This document shows positions 1 through 6,736 of a DNA stretch of 36,379 nucleotides, one piece after another. Origin of the DNA: an uncultured Treponema sp. (GTDB taxonomy: Bacteria; Spirochaetota; Spirochaetia; Treponematales; Treponemataceae); assembly GCA_946061765.1 (NCBI GenBank), contig CAMGTC010000002.1, positions 1-36,379 of the forward strand. The letters run 5' to 3'. The first letter of the stretch is position 1. The number at the start of each line of letters is the position of its first letter. The notes beneath the pieces were generated by a model. It was not told where the DNA came from. It worked only from the letters and a program-made list of their open reading frames with translations, and did not search any database. The position numbers and the translations under genes are program-made.

Positions 1-72
1 TGCCTTTGCTGGAACTCCTGCATTATGTCTGGGATTTTAGGTGCTGAATAGTTACAATTTTTCAGCAAAACG

Positions 73-675
73 ATGATCGCTTTCCATTTTCCAAGATTGG
101 CTCTGTATTTTTGTTTATTTACCTGCGCACTCATAATTGCAACTACAAGAACGTTCCTTGCAATTTCAACCCTGGAAGAACAGATTCCCCTTGTATTGAA
201 AATTGGTCACTGGATTTGCCGTGAGAACTTTGTCTGCGGTTTCTTCACTACCCTAATGCTCTGTGCTTCACTTTTACTGTTCTGCAAAATGCATGTAAGC
301 AGGTCTCAGGAAGTAGCTGCCAGATTCTGTCTTGATAGAATGACCCAGGAACTGTTTGATATTGACCAGCAGATTGCCCGTAAAGAAGTAACAGAAGAAG
401 AAGGCGAAGTCTTAAAAGAAAAAGTTCGGAACCAGATAGACCATTACAGCTCTATGGATGGTTCTGCAAAATTCCTGTTGGGAACAATGGGCGCATTTAC
501 CGTATTATATATTATTGCTGTTGGAGGAGGCGTTGCCGTAGGAGTTCTGGACAGAAACATGTACTGGAAAGATGCCCTGGATCAATATGTAATGCTTTCA
601 AGCGGATACCTGGTACTGTTTGTAGTTCCTCTGTTTCTTACTTCTCTTGGATTTAAAACAACGAAGGCAAACTAA
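73..675 (+). CDS. Short FlhA/FHIPEP-like membrane protein (export-gate fragment)
   Basis: 200-residue membrane protein with about four hydrophobic segments (roughly residues 8-30, 53-70, 133-158, 172-194) around a charged cytoplasmic stretch. It lines up with the N-terminal half of FlhA/LcrD type III export-gate proteins. The stretch EVAARFCLDRM, then a charged helix, then SMDGSAKF (near 127-134) matches the FlhA pattern AEVAARFTLD...MDGASKF, and the first segment ends in an ATTR like FlhA's VASTR. A full FlhA is about 700 residues; the first two transmembrane helices and the whole cytosolic ring domain are absent here. The FlhA GD after KFV.. is GT, and the DGLVAQIP loop is replaced by hydrophobic residues. 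The ATG at 73 is the first start after an in-frame stop at 49-51; no good Shine-Dalgarno sequence precedes it. Function unknown: diverged paralogue, accessory gate protein or relic. The homology is my own reading of motifs. Confidence 0.72.
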   Translation: MIAFHFPRLALYFCLFTCALIIATTRTFLAISTLEEQIPLVLKIGHWICRENFVCGFFTTLMLCASLLLFCKMHVSRSQEVAARFCLDRMTQELFDIDQQIARKEVTEEEGEVLKEKVRNQIDHYSSMDGSAKFLLGTMGAFTVLYIIAVGGGVAVGVLDRNMYWKDALDQYVMLSSGYLVLFVVPLFLTSLGFKTTKAN

Positions 676-684
676 GTGATTGCT

Positions 685-731
685 TGCCTAATGACTTTCA
701 GCACAGTCTTTGTGAATTGAGTCATTAGGCA
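685..731. terminator. Hairpin between convergent genes, probable bidirectional terminator
   Basis: TGCCTAATGACT (685-696) is perfectly complementary to AGTCATTAGGCA (720-731). The 23-base loop contains a smaller CACA/TGTG stem. It sits between the stop of the plus-strand FlhA-like gene and the stop of the minus-strand polymerase-like gene, where a bidirectional terminator is expected. There is no strong T-run on either side, so termination is inferred from position and symmetry. Confidence 0.5.
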
Positions 732-752
732 GATATTGTTTTCAGAACCTTC

Positions 753-3074
753 CTAGAAGTCATCTTCGTAATCATAATCATCTATGAAGTTCTTGATTAC
801 TTTTTTGTATTCCCTTGGATAATGAACTTTCATATACATTTCCCACCAGGCCATCAGCGTGTATGAAAGTGCATGAGATTTATTGAATGCGTAACCTGCG
901 AATGGAATCAGAATTTCGAAGATTTCAACAGCTTGTTTTTCTGTTACTATTGCCTTCTGTACGGCTCCTGAAACAAAATCCTCTTTTCGATTCATGAGAA
1001 CATCAGGCTTTTTCTTTCCTAAAGCGCGGCGGAACATATCTGCTGCTCCAAGGGTATAACCTGCTATGTTTTGTGCAATCTGCATAATCTGTTCCTGATA
1101 TACAGGAAGACCATAGCTTTCATTTAATATGTTTCTGCAACCTGGGAAATCATATCTGTTACGACAGCCTTCCTTTGTTTCTATAATTGTTGGAATGTAA
1201 TCCATTTGTCCAGGCCGATACATAGTATTCATAAGAACAAGGTCAGAGAAGACTTCAGGTTTGAATTGTTTTAGAATCTTTTTCATTCCTGGGCTTTCAA
1301 ACTGGAAGACATCTGTTGTGCTGCCTTTTGCGAATGCTTCTATTGTGCTTTCGTCCTCTAAAGGAATTGATTTGTAATCAAACTCAACCTTTTTGTTCGT
1401 TGCTATTTCATCTGAAAGCTGCTTGAGTTTCGTCAGTTGCTTCAAACCGAGTAAATCATTTTTATAAAGGCCGACGAATTCCAGAATATCAAATGTATAT
1501 TCTGAATATAACCAGTTGGTTTTCTCATCCTTCAGAACAGGAACATATTGAGAAGCTGAATTGTTTGTTACGATGTATCCGCTTGCATGTAGCCCTTTGT
1601 TGCATTTTACGCTTTCCAGACAGCAGGCGATTTTTATAAGTTTTTCATTCTTTTTGTCACGGAAAAATCCCTGAAGTTTAACTCCATCCCAATGGGGTAT
1701 TATGTCATTGTCGTAAATATTTGACCTGCTATCTAGAAGTCTTGAGAGAGATAATCTTGGAGTGTAATTGTTAACAATTATTGTTTTAATCTTTTCAATT
1801 TCTTCGTCAGCGTAATTAAGGTATTTCCCAGCTATTTTAAGAGACTGCCAGCACTTTAATCTTCCATACGATATAATTCGAATAACGCTTCCGCTACCGT
1901 ATTTTTCTTTTAGATGATTAATAACTTCGTCTAAGCGTTCATAGTCATAATCAATATCAAAATCAGGATAGCAAAGTCTCAAAGGACTTAAAAAGCGTTC
2001 ATACAAAAGCCCATGTTTTAAAGGATTTACATTTGTAATTTCAAGCAGGTATGATACAAGGGAACCTGGTGCACTTCCTCGCCCTGGCCCATGTTCGATT
2101 CCGTTTTGAGAACACCAGGATACAAGTTCATGATGTAAAAGGAATACTTTCTCCCAATGATGGGAGACAATATCGTTCACTTCATATTCTAGTCTGGCAA
2201 TGGCTGTATTTATATCTTCAAACTCGTTGGCCTTTGATTCGAGTCCTTCATAACCCAGAGCTCTAAGCGTTTGTTCTGCATTGTCAAATTCTGGAAGACT
2301 GTCCAAAAGTCTTTCATGTGCTTCTGGTGTTGTGAAATAGTTTTCAGGGAAGATGAATGAAATCTGTTCTTCAATGTGATGAAGATTTTCTAAGAGTTCG
2401 GGATGATCAATTTTTTCTAAGAACGGGAGAATCTCTGTGCCATCGATGAAGTAATGTTTACTTTTTATATCTTCCGGATTTTTAAGATAAAGTCTCATAG
2501 CCGCAAGTGCATCAGCATCTTCCTTTTCAATAAATCTAATAGGACTTGTGATTACGCATTTTGTCGTATCGAGTTTTTGAGCGATTTCAGGATGAGCCCC
2601 CAAATCTGAAAAATCAATTTGCGTATAGAGGTTATCGCTGAATAAATCTTGAAGACCTTTATTAGAATAGAGCGCTGTGCAAACAAAATGAGAAGCTTCA
2701 TTTTTTGTGAGCGATAGTTCAGTTACGGTAATCGGGCAGTTATTCGCTTCCTGAATATCAAGTGAATGCCTGCAAAGAATTTTATATGCTTCAAAATCCT
2801 TGCAAAGAAGATTCACTTCGTTATTTCCAAATGCGATTTTCTGTCCGACTATCGGCTTGATATTATTGTGTTTACAAAGCAGGTAAAACTCAATCACTCC
2901 GCTAAGGGTTCTGTCCGTAAGGGCAAGAGCCTTCATATTCAAAGACTTTGCTTTTTTTACAAGCTCTGGAGTACGGGCAATACTCTCCCCTATTGAAAAA
3001 TCAGACATTACATCCAGAGGAATATATTTGCTCTCAGGGATTCCTTCCGGGCAATCAAAAGTATAAATATCCAT
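753..3074 (-). CDS. Short DNA polymerase III alpha (DnaE)-like protein with inactive PHP domain
   Basis: 773-residue member of the C-family DNA polymerases (DnaE is about 1,100-1,200). Residues 1-230 are a PHP domain whose metal site is lost: the usual HxHSxYS reads LDVMSDFS and the LTDHG motif reads LTDRT, so no PHP exonuclease activity is expected. The polymerase core looks intact: GPGRGSAPGSLVSYLLEIT (near 330), the catalytic aspartate pair in YPDFDIDYD (near 370), a DLLGLK motif supplying the third aspartate, YRPGQ (near 620), and fingers motifs YQEQIMQIAQ and RRALGKKKP. The protein stops just after FNKSHALSYTL, so the helix-hairpin-helix, clamp-binding, OB and tau-binding parts are missing; the tail is acidic. 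The ATG at 3072-3074 follows a GAGGTG ribosome site. Probably an accessory or specialised polymerase, not the replicase. It has its own promoter with a 17-bp operator shared with neighbouring genes. Confidence 0.88.
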   Translation of the reverse strand: MDIYTFDCPEGIPESKYIPLDVMSDFSIGESIARTPELVKKAKSLNMKALALTDRTLSGVIEFYLLCKHNNIKPIVGQKIAFGNNEVNLLCKDFEAYKILCRHSLDIQEANNCPITVTELSLTKNEASHFVCTALYSNKGLQDLFSDNLYTQIDFSDLGAHPEIAQKLDTTKCVITSPIRFIEKEDADALAAMRLYLKNPEDIKSKHYFIDGTEILPFLEKIDHPELLENLHHIEEQISFIFPENYFTTPEAHERLLDSLPEFDNAEQTLRALGYEGLESKANEFEDINTAIARLEYEVNDIVSHHWEKVFLLHHELVSWCSQNGIEHGPGRGSAPGSLVSYLLEITNVNPLKHGLLYERFLSPLRLCYPDFDIDYDYERLDEVINHLKEKYGSGSVIRIISYGRLKCWQSLKIAGKYLNYADEEIEKIKTIIVNNYTPRLSLSRLLDSRSNIYDNDIIPHWDGVKLQGFFRDKKNEKLIKIACCLESVKCNKGLHASGYIVTNNSASQYVPVLKDEKTNWLYSEYTFDILEFVGLYKNDLLGLKQLTKLKQLSDEIATNKKVEFDYKSIPLEDESTIEAFAKGSTTDVFQFESPGMKKILKQFKPEVFSDLVLMNTMYRPGQMDYIPTIIETKEGCRNRYDFPGCRNILNESYGLPVYQEQIMQIAQNIAGYTLGAADMFRRALGKKKPDVLMNRKEDFVSGAVQKAIVTEKQAVEIFEILIPFAGYAFNKSHALSYTLMAWWEMYMKVHYPREYKKVIKNFIDDYDYEDDF

Positions 3075-3075
3075 A

Positions 3076-3108
3076 TTTTCACCTCACAATCAGTATAAGA
3101 GGTGAAAA
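3076..3108 (-). promoter_or_regulatory. 10-bp perfect inverted repeat around the -10 box and ribosome site of the polymerase-like gene
   Basis: TTTTCACCTC (3076-3085) and GAGGTGAAAA (3099-3108) are perfect inverted repeats separated by 13 bases. On the minus strand the spacer holds a TATACT -10 candidate (3097-3092), and the gene-proximal arm is the Shine-Dalgarno sequence GAGGTG itself. If transcription starts from this -10, only the second arm is in the mRNA and the repeat would act as a DNA operator. If transcripts come from further upstream, the first arm could pair with and hide the ribosome site. Confidence 0.6.
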
Positions 3109-3125
3109 CTATCATATTGTGATAT
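3109..3125 (-). promoter_or_regulatory. 17-bp palindromic operator, copy 3 (polymerase-like gene)
   Basis: CTATCATATTGTGATAT matches the copy at 5657-5673 at 14 of 17 positions and keeps the CTATCA-N5-TGATA architecture. It ends immediately next to the inverted repeat at 3076-3108. It lies about 17 bases upstream of the TATACT -10 candidate, over the -35 region, a position typical for a repressor site. Confidence 0.6.
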
Positions 3126-3127
3126 TG

Positions 3128-3144
3128 TGCAAAATTATTTTGCA
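3128..3144. promoter_or_regulatory. 17-bp perfect palindrome across the stop codon of the DUF2779 gene
   Basis: TGCAAAATTATTTTGCA is perfectly symmetric about one central base and overlaps the stop codon (3135-3137) of the DUF2779 nuclease gene. It sits 2 bases from the operator at 3109-3125. As RNA it could form only a weak AT-rich hairpin without a T-run. It could be a further protein-binding site or a poor terminator for the upstream gene. Confidence 0.35.
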
Positions 3145-4631
3145 GCTTCACGAAGTTTTTCCAGTACCTTTACCATGGCAAAGGTATCAAGTTCACAGTA
3201 GCGCAAAAGGTGTTCACGCCATTTCTCAAGTTCTTCTTTATCCATTTTCTGCATTGCCATGAAAGTATTGCTTGCTTCTCCACCGTTATGAACGCCTTCA
3301 AGGTTATGATAATTCAAACTTGGATCATCTGGATAAAGTGCTGGGAGTACATATTTAATGGAATAAGAGCCCTGCATTTCCTTGGTGTAGTACCAGCGTT
3401 TCTGGAACGGAATCATAATGTCCTTGATGTTATCGTGAATATTCATCAAGTGGCCTTTTAAATCTGGATATAAGGCAGCCAGTTCTTTGATACGTCCTTT
3501 TTCAAATCCCATAAAATATGCGGTTGTACAAACATTAAGAGGAATATCTTTACATAGTTGTTCTGCAATTTGTCGGCGAGGGTCGCTTCCAGGATAAGCA
3601 AGACATTCTTTATGTTTTAATTCTCCACCTTCTTTTTCAATGTAATGTAGTGAATATTGGAATACTACATGATGATATGGAGATGAGTTGTCATACATAG
3701 GGATTGCCGGATTGAAGGATTCAAAATCCAAAAAGTAAAGCGGATAAGATAGCGTGCCTACAAAGTTCTTTATTTGTTTTTTATCTATTTGTGGCGGAAG
3801 ATTCTGTACTTCAACTTCTACCTGTTGTAAATATTTTCCTTTCAAAGCTCCGGCATTATACAACTGTTCAAAAGTGATGAGCCCTTCATCATAGAGACTC
3901 TGCTTTTTATTTTTTCGAAGACTTGCAATTTCCCAAACAGTAGGTTCTTCTGATTCTGGCATATCAACCGCACAATGTGTCCAGTATCCGCACTCATATG
4001 GATCCGAACACTGACCACCAACGTTACATTCTGGTTCTGTTTTGCTCTTCAGATATTCACGGAACTTCTTGATATTCTCTTCTACTTCCGTGAGTTTTGA
4101 TTTTGCAGTCTCTGTTAAATCTACAATCTTAAAGAGTTTATCCAGTTCAAGTTCACCGTGACGTACATAAGATGTATCTATATGAACAAGACATACTTTT
4201 TGTACATCATAGCCTAGCTTTGTCAGCACGTAATATTGGTATGATACATCATGCTCATAAATCCAATGAACGCTGGTAGAACTTTTTACTTCGTAGAGTT
4301 CAACCTTTTTGTTTCCAAGATTTTTGAGAATATCAACGCTGCAGAAACAACCGTCATAGCTGAATGAAGCTTCGCAGATATTCTTTACCCCTTTATCAAT
4401 TAGCTCTTGAGTAGCAGGAATCATATCCCCAAGCTTTTCTGAATATGGAACTTCTGTATAATCTCCAAAAAGTCCCATTGCAAGGTCTCCGACATCATTT
4501 CCTGTTGAAAGCACGGCCTGATTTACTACGCTATCATCGAACTCATCAGGAAGATGTTCTTTAAGCCAGAGAATCTTTGGACACTGAATACAAGAGCAGT
4601 AACGCGATTTTGAAAAGTGCTGAATGGACAT
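3135..4631 (-). CDS. DUF2779 protein: Cas4/RecB-like nuclease fused to DEDD-type 3'-5' exonuclease
   Basis: 498 residues with two nuclease-like halves. The N-terminal half resembles Cas4/RecB-type PD-(D/E)XK nucleases. It has an early cysteine set (CSCIQCPK near 13-19), a D in VDIL (near 97), EVK (near 111), a Q-x3-Y-like helix SYQYYVL, and a later cysteine group (CNVGGQC...C...C near 200-220) that could hold an Fe-S cluster with the early ones. The C-terminal half is DUF2779, an RNase H-fold exonuclease family: LDFES (near 297) supplies the DxE pair and YCELDTFAM (near 477) the late aspartate. It lies 23 bases downstream of the zinc-ribbon gene with no promoter visible between them, so the two are probably one operon. 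Family assignment is strong; substrate unknown. DNA end processing beside the polymerase-like and DnaB-like genes is my inference. Confidence 0.82.
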   Translation of the reverse strand: MSIQHFSKSRYCSCIQCPKILWLKEHLPDEFDDSVVNQAVLSTGNDVGDLAMGLFGDYTEVPYSEKLGDMIPATQELIDKGVKNICEASFSYDGCFCSVDILKNLGNKKVELYEVKSSTSVHWIYEHDVSYQYYVLTKLGYDVQKVCLVHIDTSYVRHGELELDKLFKIVDLTETAKSKLTEVEENIKKFREYLKSKTEPECNVGGQCSDPYECGYWTHCAVDMPESEEPTVWEIASLRKNKKQSLYDEGLITFEQLYNAGALKGKYLQQVEVEVQNLPPQIDKKQIKNFVGTLSYPLYFLDFESFNPAIPMYDNSSPYHHVVFQYSLHYIEKEGGELKHKECLAYPGSDPRRQIAEQLCKDIPLNVCTTAYFMGFEKGRIKELAALYPDLKGHLMNIHDNIKDIMIPFQKRWYYTKEMQGSYSIKYVLPALYPDDPSLNYHNLEGVHNGGEASNTFMAMQKMDKEELEKWREHLLRYCELDTFAMVKVLEKLREAAK

Positions 4632-4654
4632 ATTATTATTCCTGCTGTCTATTC

Positions 4655-5599
4655 TTATAATTTGATATAAGAACCTTCGAAAGCATAATAGACAAACTGC
4701 ATTATAGTATCTATTACAGATAGATTCTTATTTTTTGCATTCTGCAGGAATTCTGCCTTTTTAGTCTGATATCCTTCAATGTATTTCTTGGCAATTTTCA
4801 CCTCATCAGATAGAAAGTGGTTCATAATAAAGCCATAATTACTATCCTTCCAGCATAGATACATAGAAAAACTCTGATCCATGTTAATAGGCCCGTTGCA
4901 CATTTCATAGGCATCATCATCAATATTTTTAATTTTTTTAGAGAAGATGACAGAGAAATTATCGATTACCATTTCTGGTGCAATATATGGTTCCAGATCC
5001 AGATCTCCGCTAGGGAAGAAGTTCAGAACTTCTGATTCATCAATTTTCAAAAATTGAGCCCAGTCTTTTGGTGTTGGCTTATAAGGTAATTCGCCAATTG
5101 CCGACATATAATCCTGCATAAATCCGTAGAAGTATTTTTCTCTATCAGCTGCTGTAATACCCTCTGGAACTTCAACATTCTTTGCAGTTTTGTATGAGGC
5201 ATGTTCTGCCATTGCCTGAGATAACAGATAAGGATAATGAACTTCAGGAGCAGGTTCATCATAACAACTTTCCTGATTTTTGAAGAATTGCGATAAGGGA
5301 TTAAACAAGATTTTGAGATTATCTTTTGTAATGGAATTCTGAAATAGTCTCTTTTCTGATTTGAGCACTTCTTTCATCATGTTGTCATGAATTTCATATT
5401 CATCAGGAATGTAATCTCCAATATCATCTTCATCGAGCCAGATCATTCCGCAATTTGAGCATTCATACTGTTCTCCATCGAAGTATATTTCTTCACAACC
5501 ACACTGGTCACAGCGTTTACCTTTTAAATGCCCATTGAAATCACTCATATCGAAATCATCTTCAAAGTCATCTTCTATTTCATCATCATAAAAGTCCAT
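4655..5599 (-). CDS. Zinc-ribbon protein of unknown function
   Basis: 314 residues, not recognised beyond its N-terminus. The first 25 residues are very acidic. They are followed by a four-cysteine zinc ribbon, CDQCGC (near 30-35) and CSNCGM (near 47-52), of the kind that binds DNA, RNA or a protein partner. The rest is a predicted mixed alpha/beta protein with no motif I can name. No signal peptide or membrane segment is seen. The start is ATG at 5597-5599 with AGGAG about 6 bases upstream, behind a clear extended -10 promoter. It is first in a two-gene unit with the DUF2779 nuclease, so it may be that enzyme's partner or loader (inference from position only). The operator upstream ties it to the DnaB-like and polymerase-like genes. 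Confidence 0.7.
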   Translation of the reverse strand: MDFYDDEIEDDFEDDFDMSDFNGHLKGKRCDQCGCEEIYFDGEQYECSNCGMIWLDEDDIGDYIPDEYEIHDNMMKEVLKSEKRLFQNSITKDNLKILFNPLSQFFKNQESCYDEPAPEVHYPYLLSQAMAEHASYKTAKNVEVPEGITAADREKYFYGFMQDYMSAIGELPYKPTPKDWAQFLKIDESEVLNFFPSGDLDLEPYIAPEMVIDNFSVIFSKKIKNIDDDAYEMCNGPINMDQSFSMYLCWKDSNYGFIMNHFLSDEVKIAKKYIEGYQTKKAEFLQNAKNKNLSVIDTIMQFVYYAFEGSYIKL

Positions 5600-5620
5600 A
5601 AAATGCTCCTATTTGATTTT

Positions 5621-5626
5621 ATTATA
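5621..5626 (-). promoter_or_regulatory. Extended -10 promoter of the zinc-ribbon/DUF2779 operon
   Basis: On the minus strand the sequence GTGGTATAAT gives a perfect TATAAT (5626-5621) preceded by TGG, an extended -10 element. The start codon is 22 bases further on and is preceded by AGGAG. No good -35 is present, as is common for extended -10 promoters. The same GTGGTATAAT stands upstream of the second methyltransferase gene (26830-26835). Confidence 0.6.
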
Positions 5627-5656
5627 CCACGCAATTCTCAATTTAGCACTTACTTT

Positions 5657-5673
5657 CTATCATTTCGTGATAG
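5657..5673 (-). promoter_or_regulatory. 17-bp palindromic operator, copy 1 (zinc-ribbon operon)
   Basis: CTATCATTTCGTGATAG has perfect 6-bp arms CTATCA/TGATAG around TTTCG. It is upstream of the extended -10 element of the zinc-ribbon gene, centred near -51 from the expected start of transcription. This is further upstream than the operator copies at the two related promoters, so an activating role here cannot be excluded. It matches the reverse complement of the copy at 6682-6698 at 16 of 17 bases. Confidence 0.65.
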
Positions 5674-5681
5674 TGAATCGA

Positions 5682-6602
5682 TTATTCATCACTTCCTTTC
5701 TTAAAGGACATTGTCTTCGGATTATAAGTGAGATCTACTGTACCAGTCCATCCATTTAGGTTCTTTACAATGTTAAATTGTGCTTCTTCCTCTTTCTCTC
5801 TGCTTCGATTAAGTAGAATAATCATATCTGCCATGCTAGGAATGATCATATATTTTTTGAAATCTTGTAATGAAGGTTCTGTATCCGATTCTGCAGGGGG
5901 AAGTTCTATTTCTAATATAATTGGTATATGCTGCTCCACTGCAAACTTTTTCAAGTTTTCTAGCAACGATTCGAGATTGTTTCTATATTCCTCTTTCTCA
6001 GAATCAACAAGTTCTTCAAACAATTCAAAACCATTTATAATAATTAACTGAACCTGATTCTTGTCAATCATAAGTTGTGTTTTCCATGCAAATGTATTAA
6101 AACTACTGTTAGGTTCGTTAATTAGATAAATAGGTGATTCCCATAAAACTTCAGCTGATTTATTGATTTTTTCACAGTCTGAAACCTTTAACATCCCTGA
6201 GCGAATTTTCATCATAGATACGCCAGAATTAATAGAGAGTAAGTGTCCTCCAAATGAAGTTTCTTCTGTACAGCCTAAACTTATATAACCGACAGGTATT
6301 TTTTTGTTTAATGCAAGTTGATTTAGAAGACTTAATGCAAATGCCGTTTGTCCAAGTGAAGACCTGGCGGCAATAACGATCAAATCGCCTCTGTGTAAAT
6401 CCAGTCCACAAAAGCCTGTTTCTAAAAAATCTGAATTATTTGTTTTAGATTTGAATCGTGAATCAATAGATTCTATTGTGTTTACCATTATATTTTTTAT
6501 AGACTTATAAAAATCTGAATCTTCCTGTTCTTCCTTTCCTTTCAAGAAATCAAACATACTTATTTCAAGATCAATATCTTTATTTTCATTTTCGTCTTCC
6601 AT
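5682..6602 (-). CDS. DnaB-like RecA-fold protein, predicted inactive ATPase
   Basis: 306 residues. From about residue 50 it follows the C-terminal domain of replicative helicase DnaB: a linker helix, then TGFCGLD and GDLIVIAARSSLGQTAFAL (near 62-88). The DnaB N-terminal domain is absent, replaced by about 45 acidic, charged residues. Each catalytic position I can align is changed. The Walker A lysine is glutamine (SSLGQT for PSMGKT). The catalytic glutamate of SLEMS is glycine (SLGCT, near 107). The Walker B aspartate is asparagine (LIIINGF for LIVIDYL, near 186). The fold-defining hydrophobic pattern remains, so this looks like a selected pseudo-ATPase, not a decaying gene. It may bind DnaB, DnaE or DNA as a regulator. 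Its promoter has a TATAAT (6626-6621), two operator copies and a GGAGG ribosome site before ATG at 6600-6602. Confidence 0.82.
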   Translation of the reverse strand: MEDENENKDIDLEISMFDFLKGKEEQEDSDFYKSIKNIMVNTIESIDSRFKSKTNNSDFLETGFCGLDLHRGDLIVIAARSSLGQTAFALSLLNQLALNKKIPVGYISLGCTEETSFGGHLLSINSGVSMMKIRSGMLKVSDCEKINKSAEVLWESPIYLINEPNSSFNTFAWKTQLMIDKNQVQLIIINGFELFEELVDSEKEEYRNNLESLLENLKKFAVEQHIPIILEIELPPAESDTEPSLQDFKKYMIIPSMADMIILLNRSREKEEEAQFNIVKNLNGWTGTVDLTYNPKTMSFKKGSDE

Positions 6603-6620
6603 TTTTAGCCTCCAGAAGAA

Positions 6621-6626
6621 ATTATA
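6621..6626 (-). promoter_or_regulatory. -10 box of the DnaB-like gene
   Basis: TATAAT on the minus strand (6626-6621) lies 18 bases before the ATG, with GGAGG between. The -35 region is weak and is covered by the operator copy at 6637-6653. Confidence 0.5.
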
Positions 6627-6636
6627 TGTATTTGAA

Positions 6637-6653
6637 CTATCAAAACCTGAGAG
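6637..6653 (-). promoter_or_regulatory. 17-bp operator, degenerate copy (DnaB-like gene, proximal)
   Basis: CTATCAAAACCTGAGAG keeps the CTATCA arm and has one change in the other (TGAGAG for TGATAG), with the same 5-base centre length. It overlaps the -35 region of the DnaB-like promoter and is 45 bp centre-to-centre from the stronger copy at 6682-6698. Confidence 0.45.
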
Positions 6654-6681
6654 TGTCGAAAGATTAAAAAAGTTTTAAAAA

Positions 6682-6698
6682 CTATCACGAAACGATAG
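6682..6698 (-). promoter_or_regulatory. 17-bp palindromic operator, copy 2 (DnaB-like gene, distal)
   Basis: CTATCACGAAACGATAG; read on the minus strand it is CTATCGTTTCGTGATAG, differing from the copy at 5657-5673 at one base. It lies upstream of the -10 box of the DnaB-like gene. Together with 3109-3125, 5657-5673 and 6637-6653 it defines a shared regulatory site for three transcription units. Confidence 0.65.
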
Positions 6699-6713
6699 TT
6701 CTCAAGCCATAGA

Positions 6714-6731
6714 CTACTCAAAAGAGGAGTA
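6714..6731. terminator. Small hairpin after the DUF262/DUF1524 gene
   Basis: CTACTC (6714-6719) and GAGTAG (6726-6731) form a 6-bp stem with a 6-base loop just past the stop of the DUF262/DUF1524 gene. No T-run follows on the minus strand, so any termination would be weak. Confidence 0.25.
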
Positions 6732-6736
6732 GGTCA

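Noticed and set aside
1-51. 3' end of an upstream plus-strand gene
   Set aside because: All three plus frames end in stops within the first 50 bases, but none has enough sequence to recognise; nothing can be supported here.
753-3074. Full replicative dnaE
   Set aside because: The PHP ligands and the whole C-terminal third are missing, so it cannot be the normal replicase subunit.
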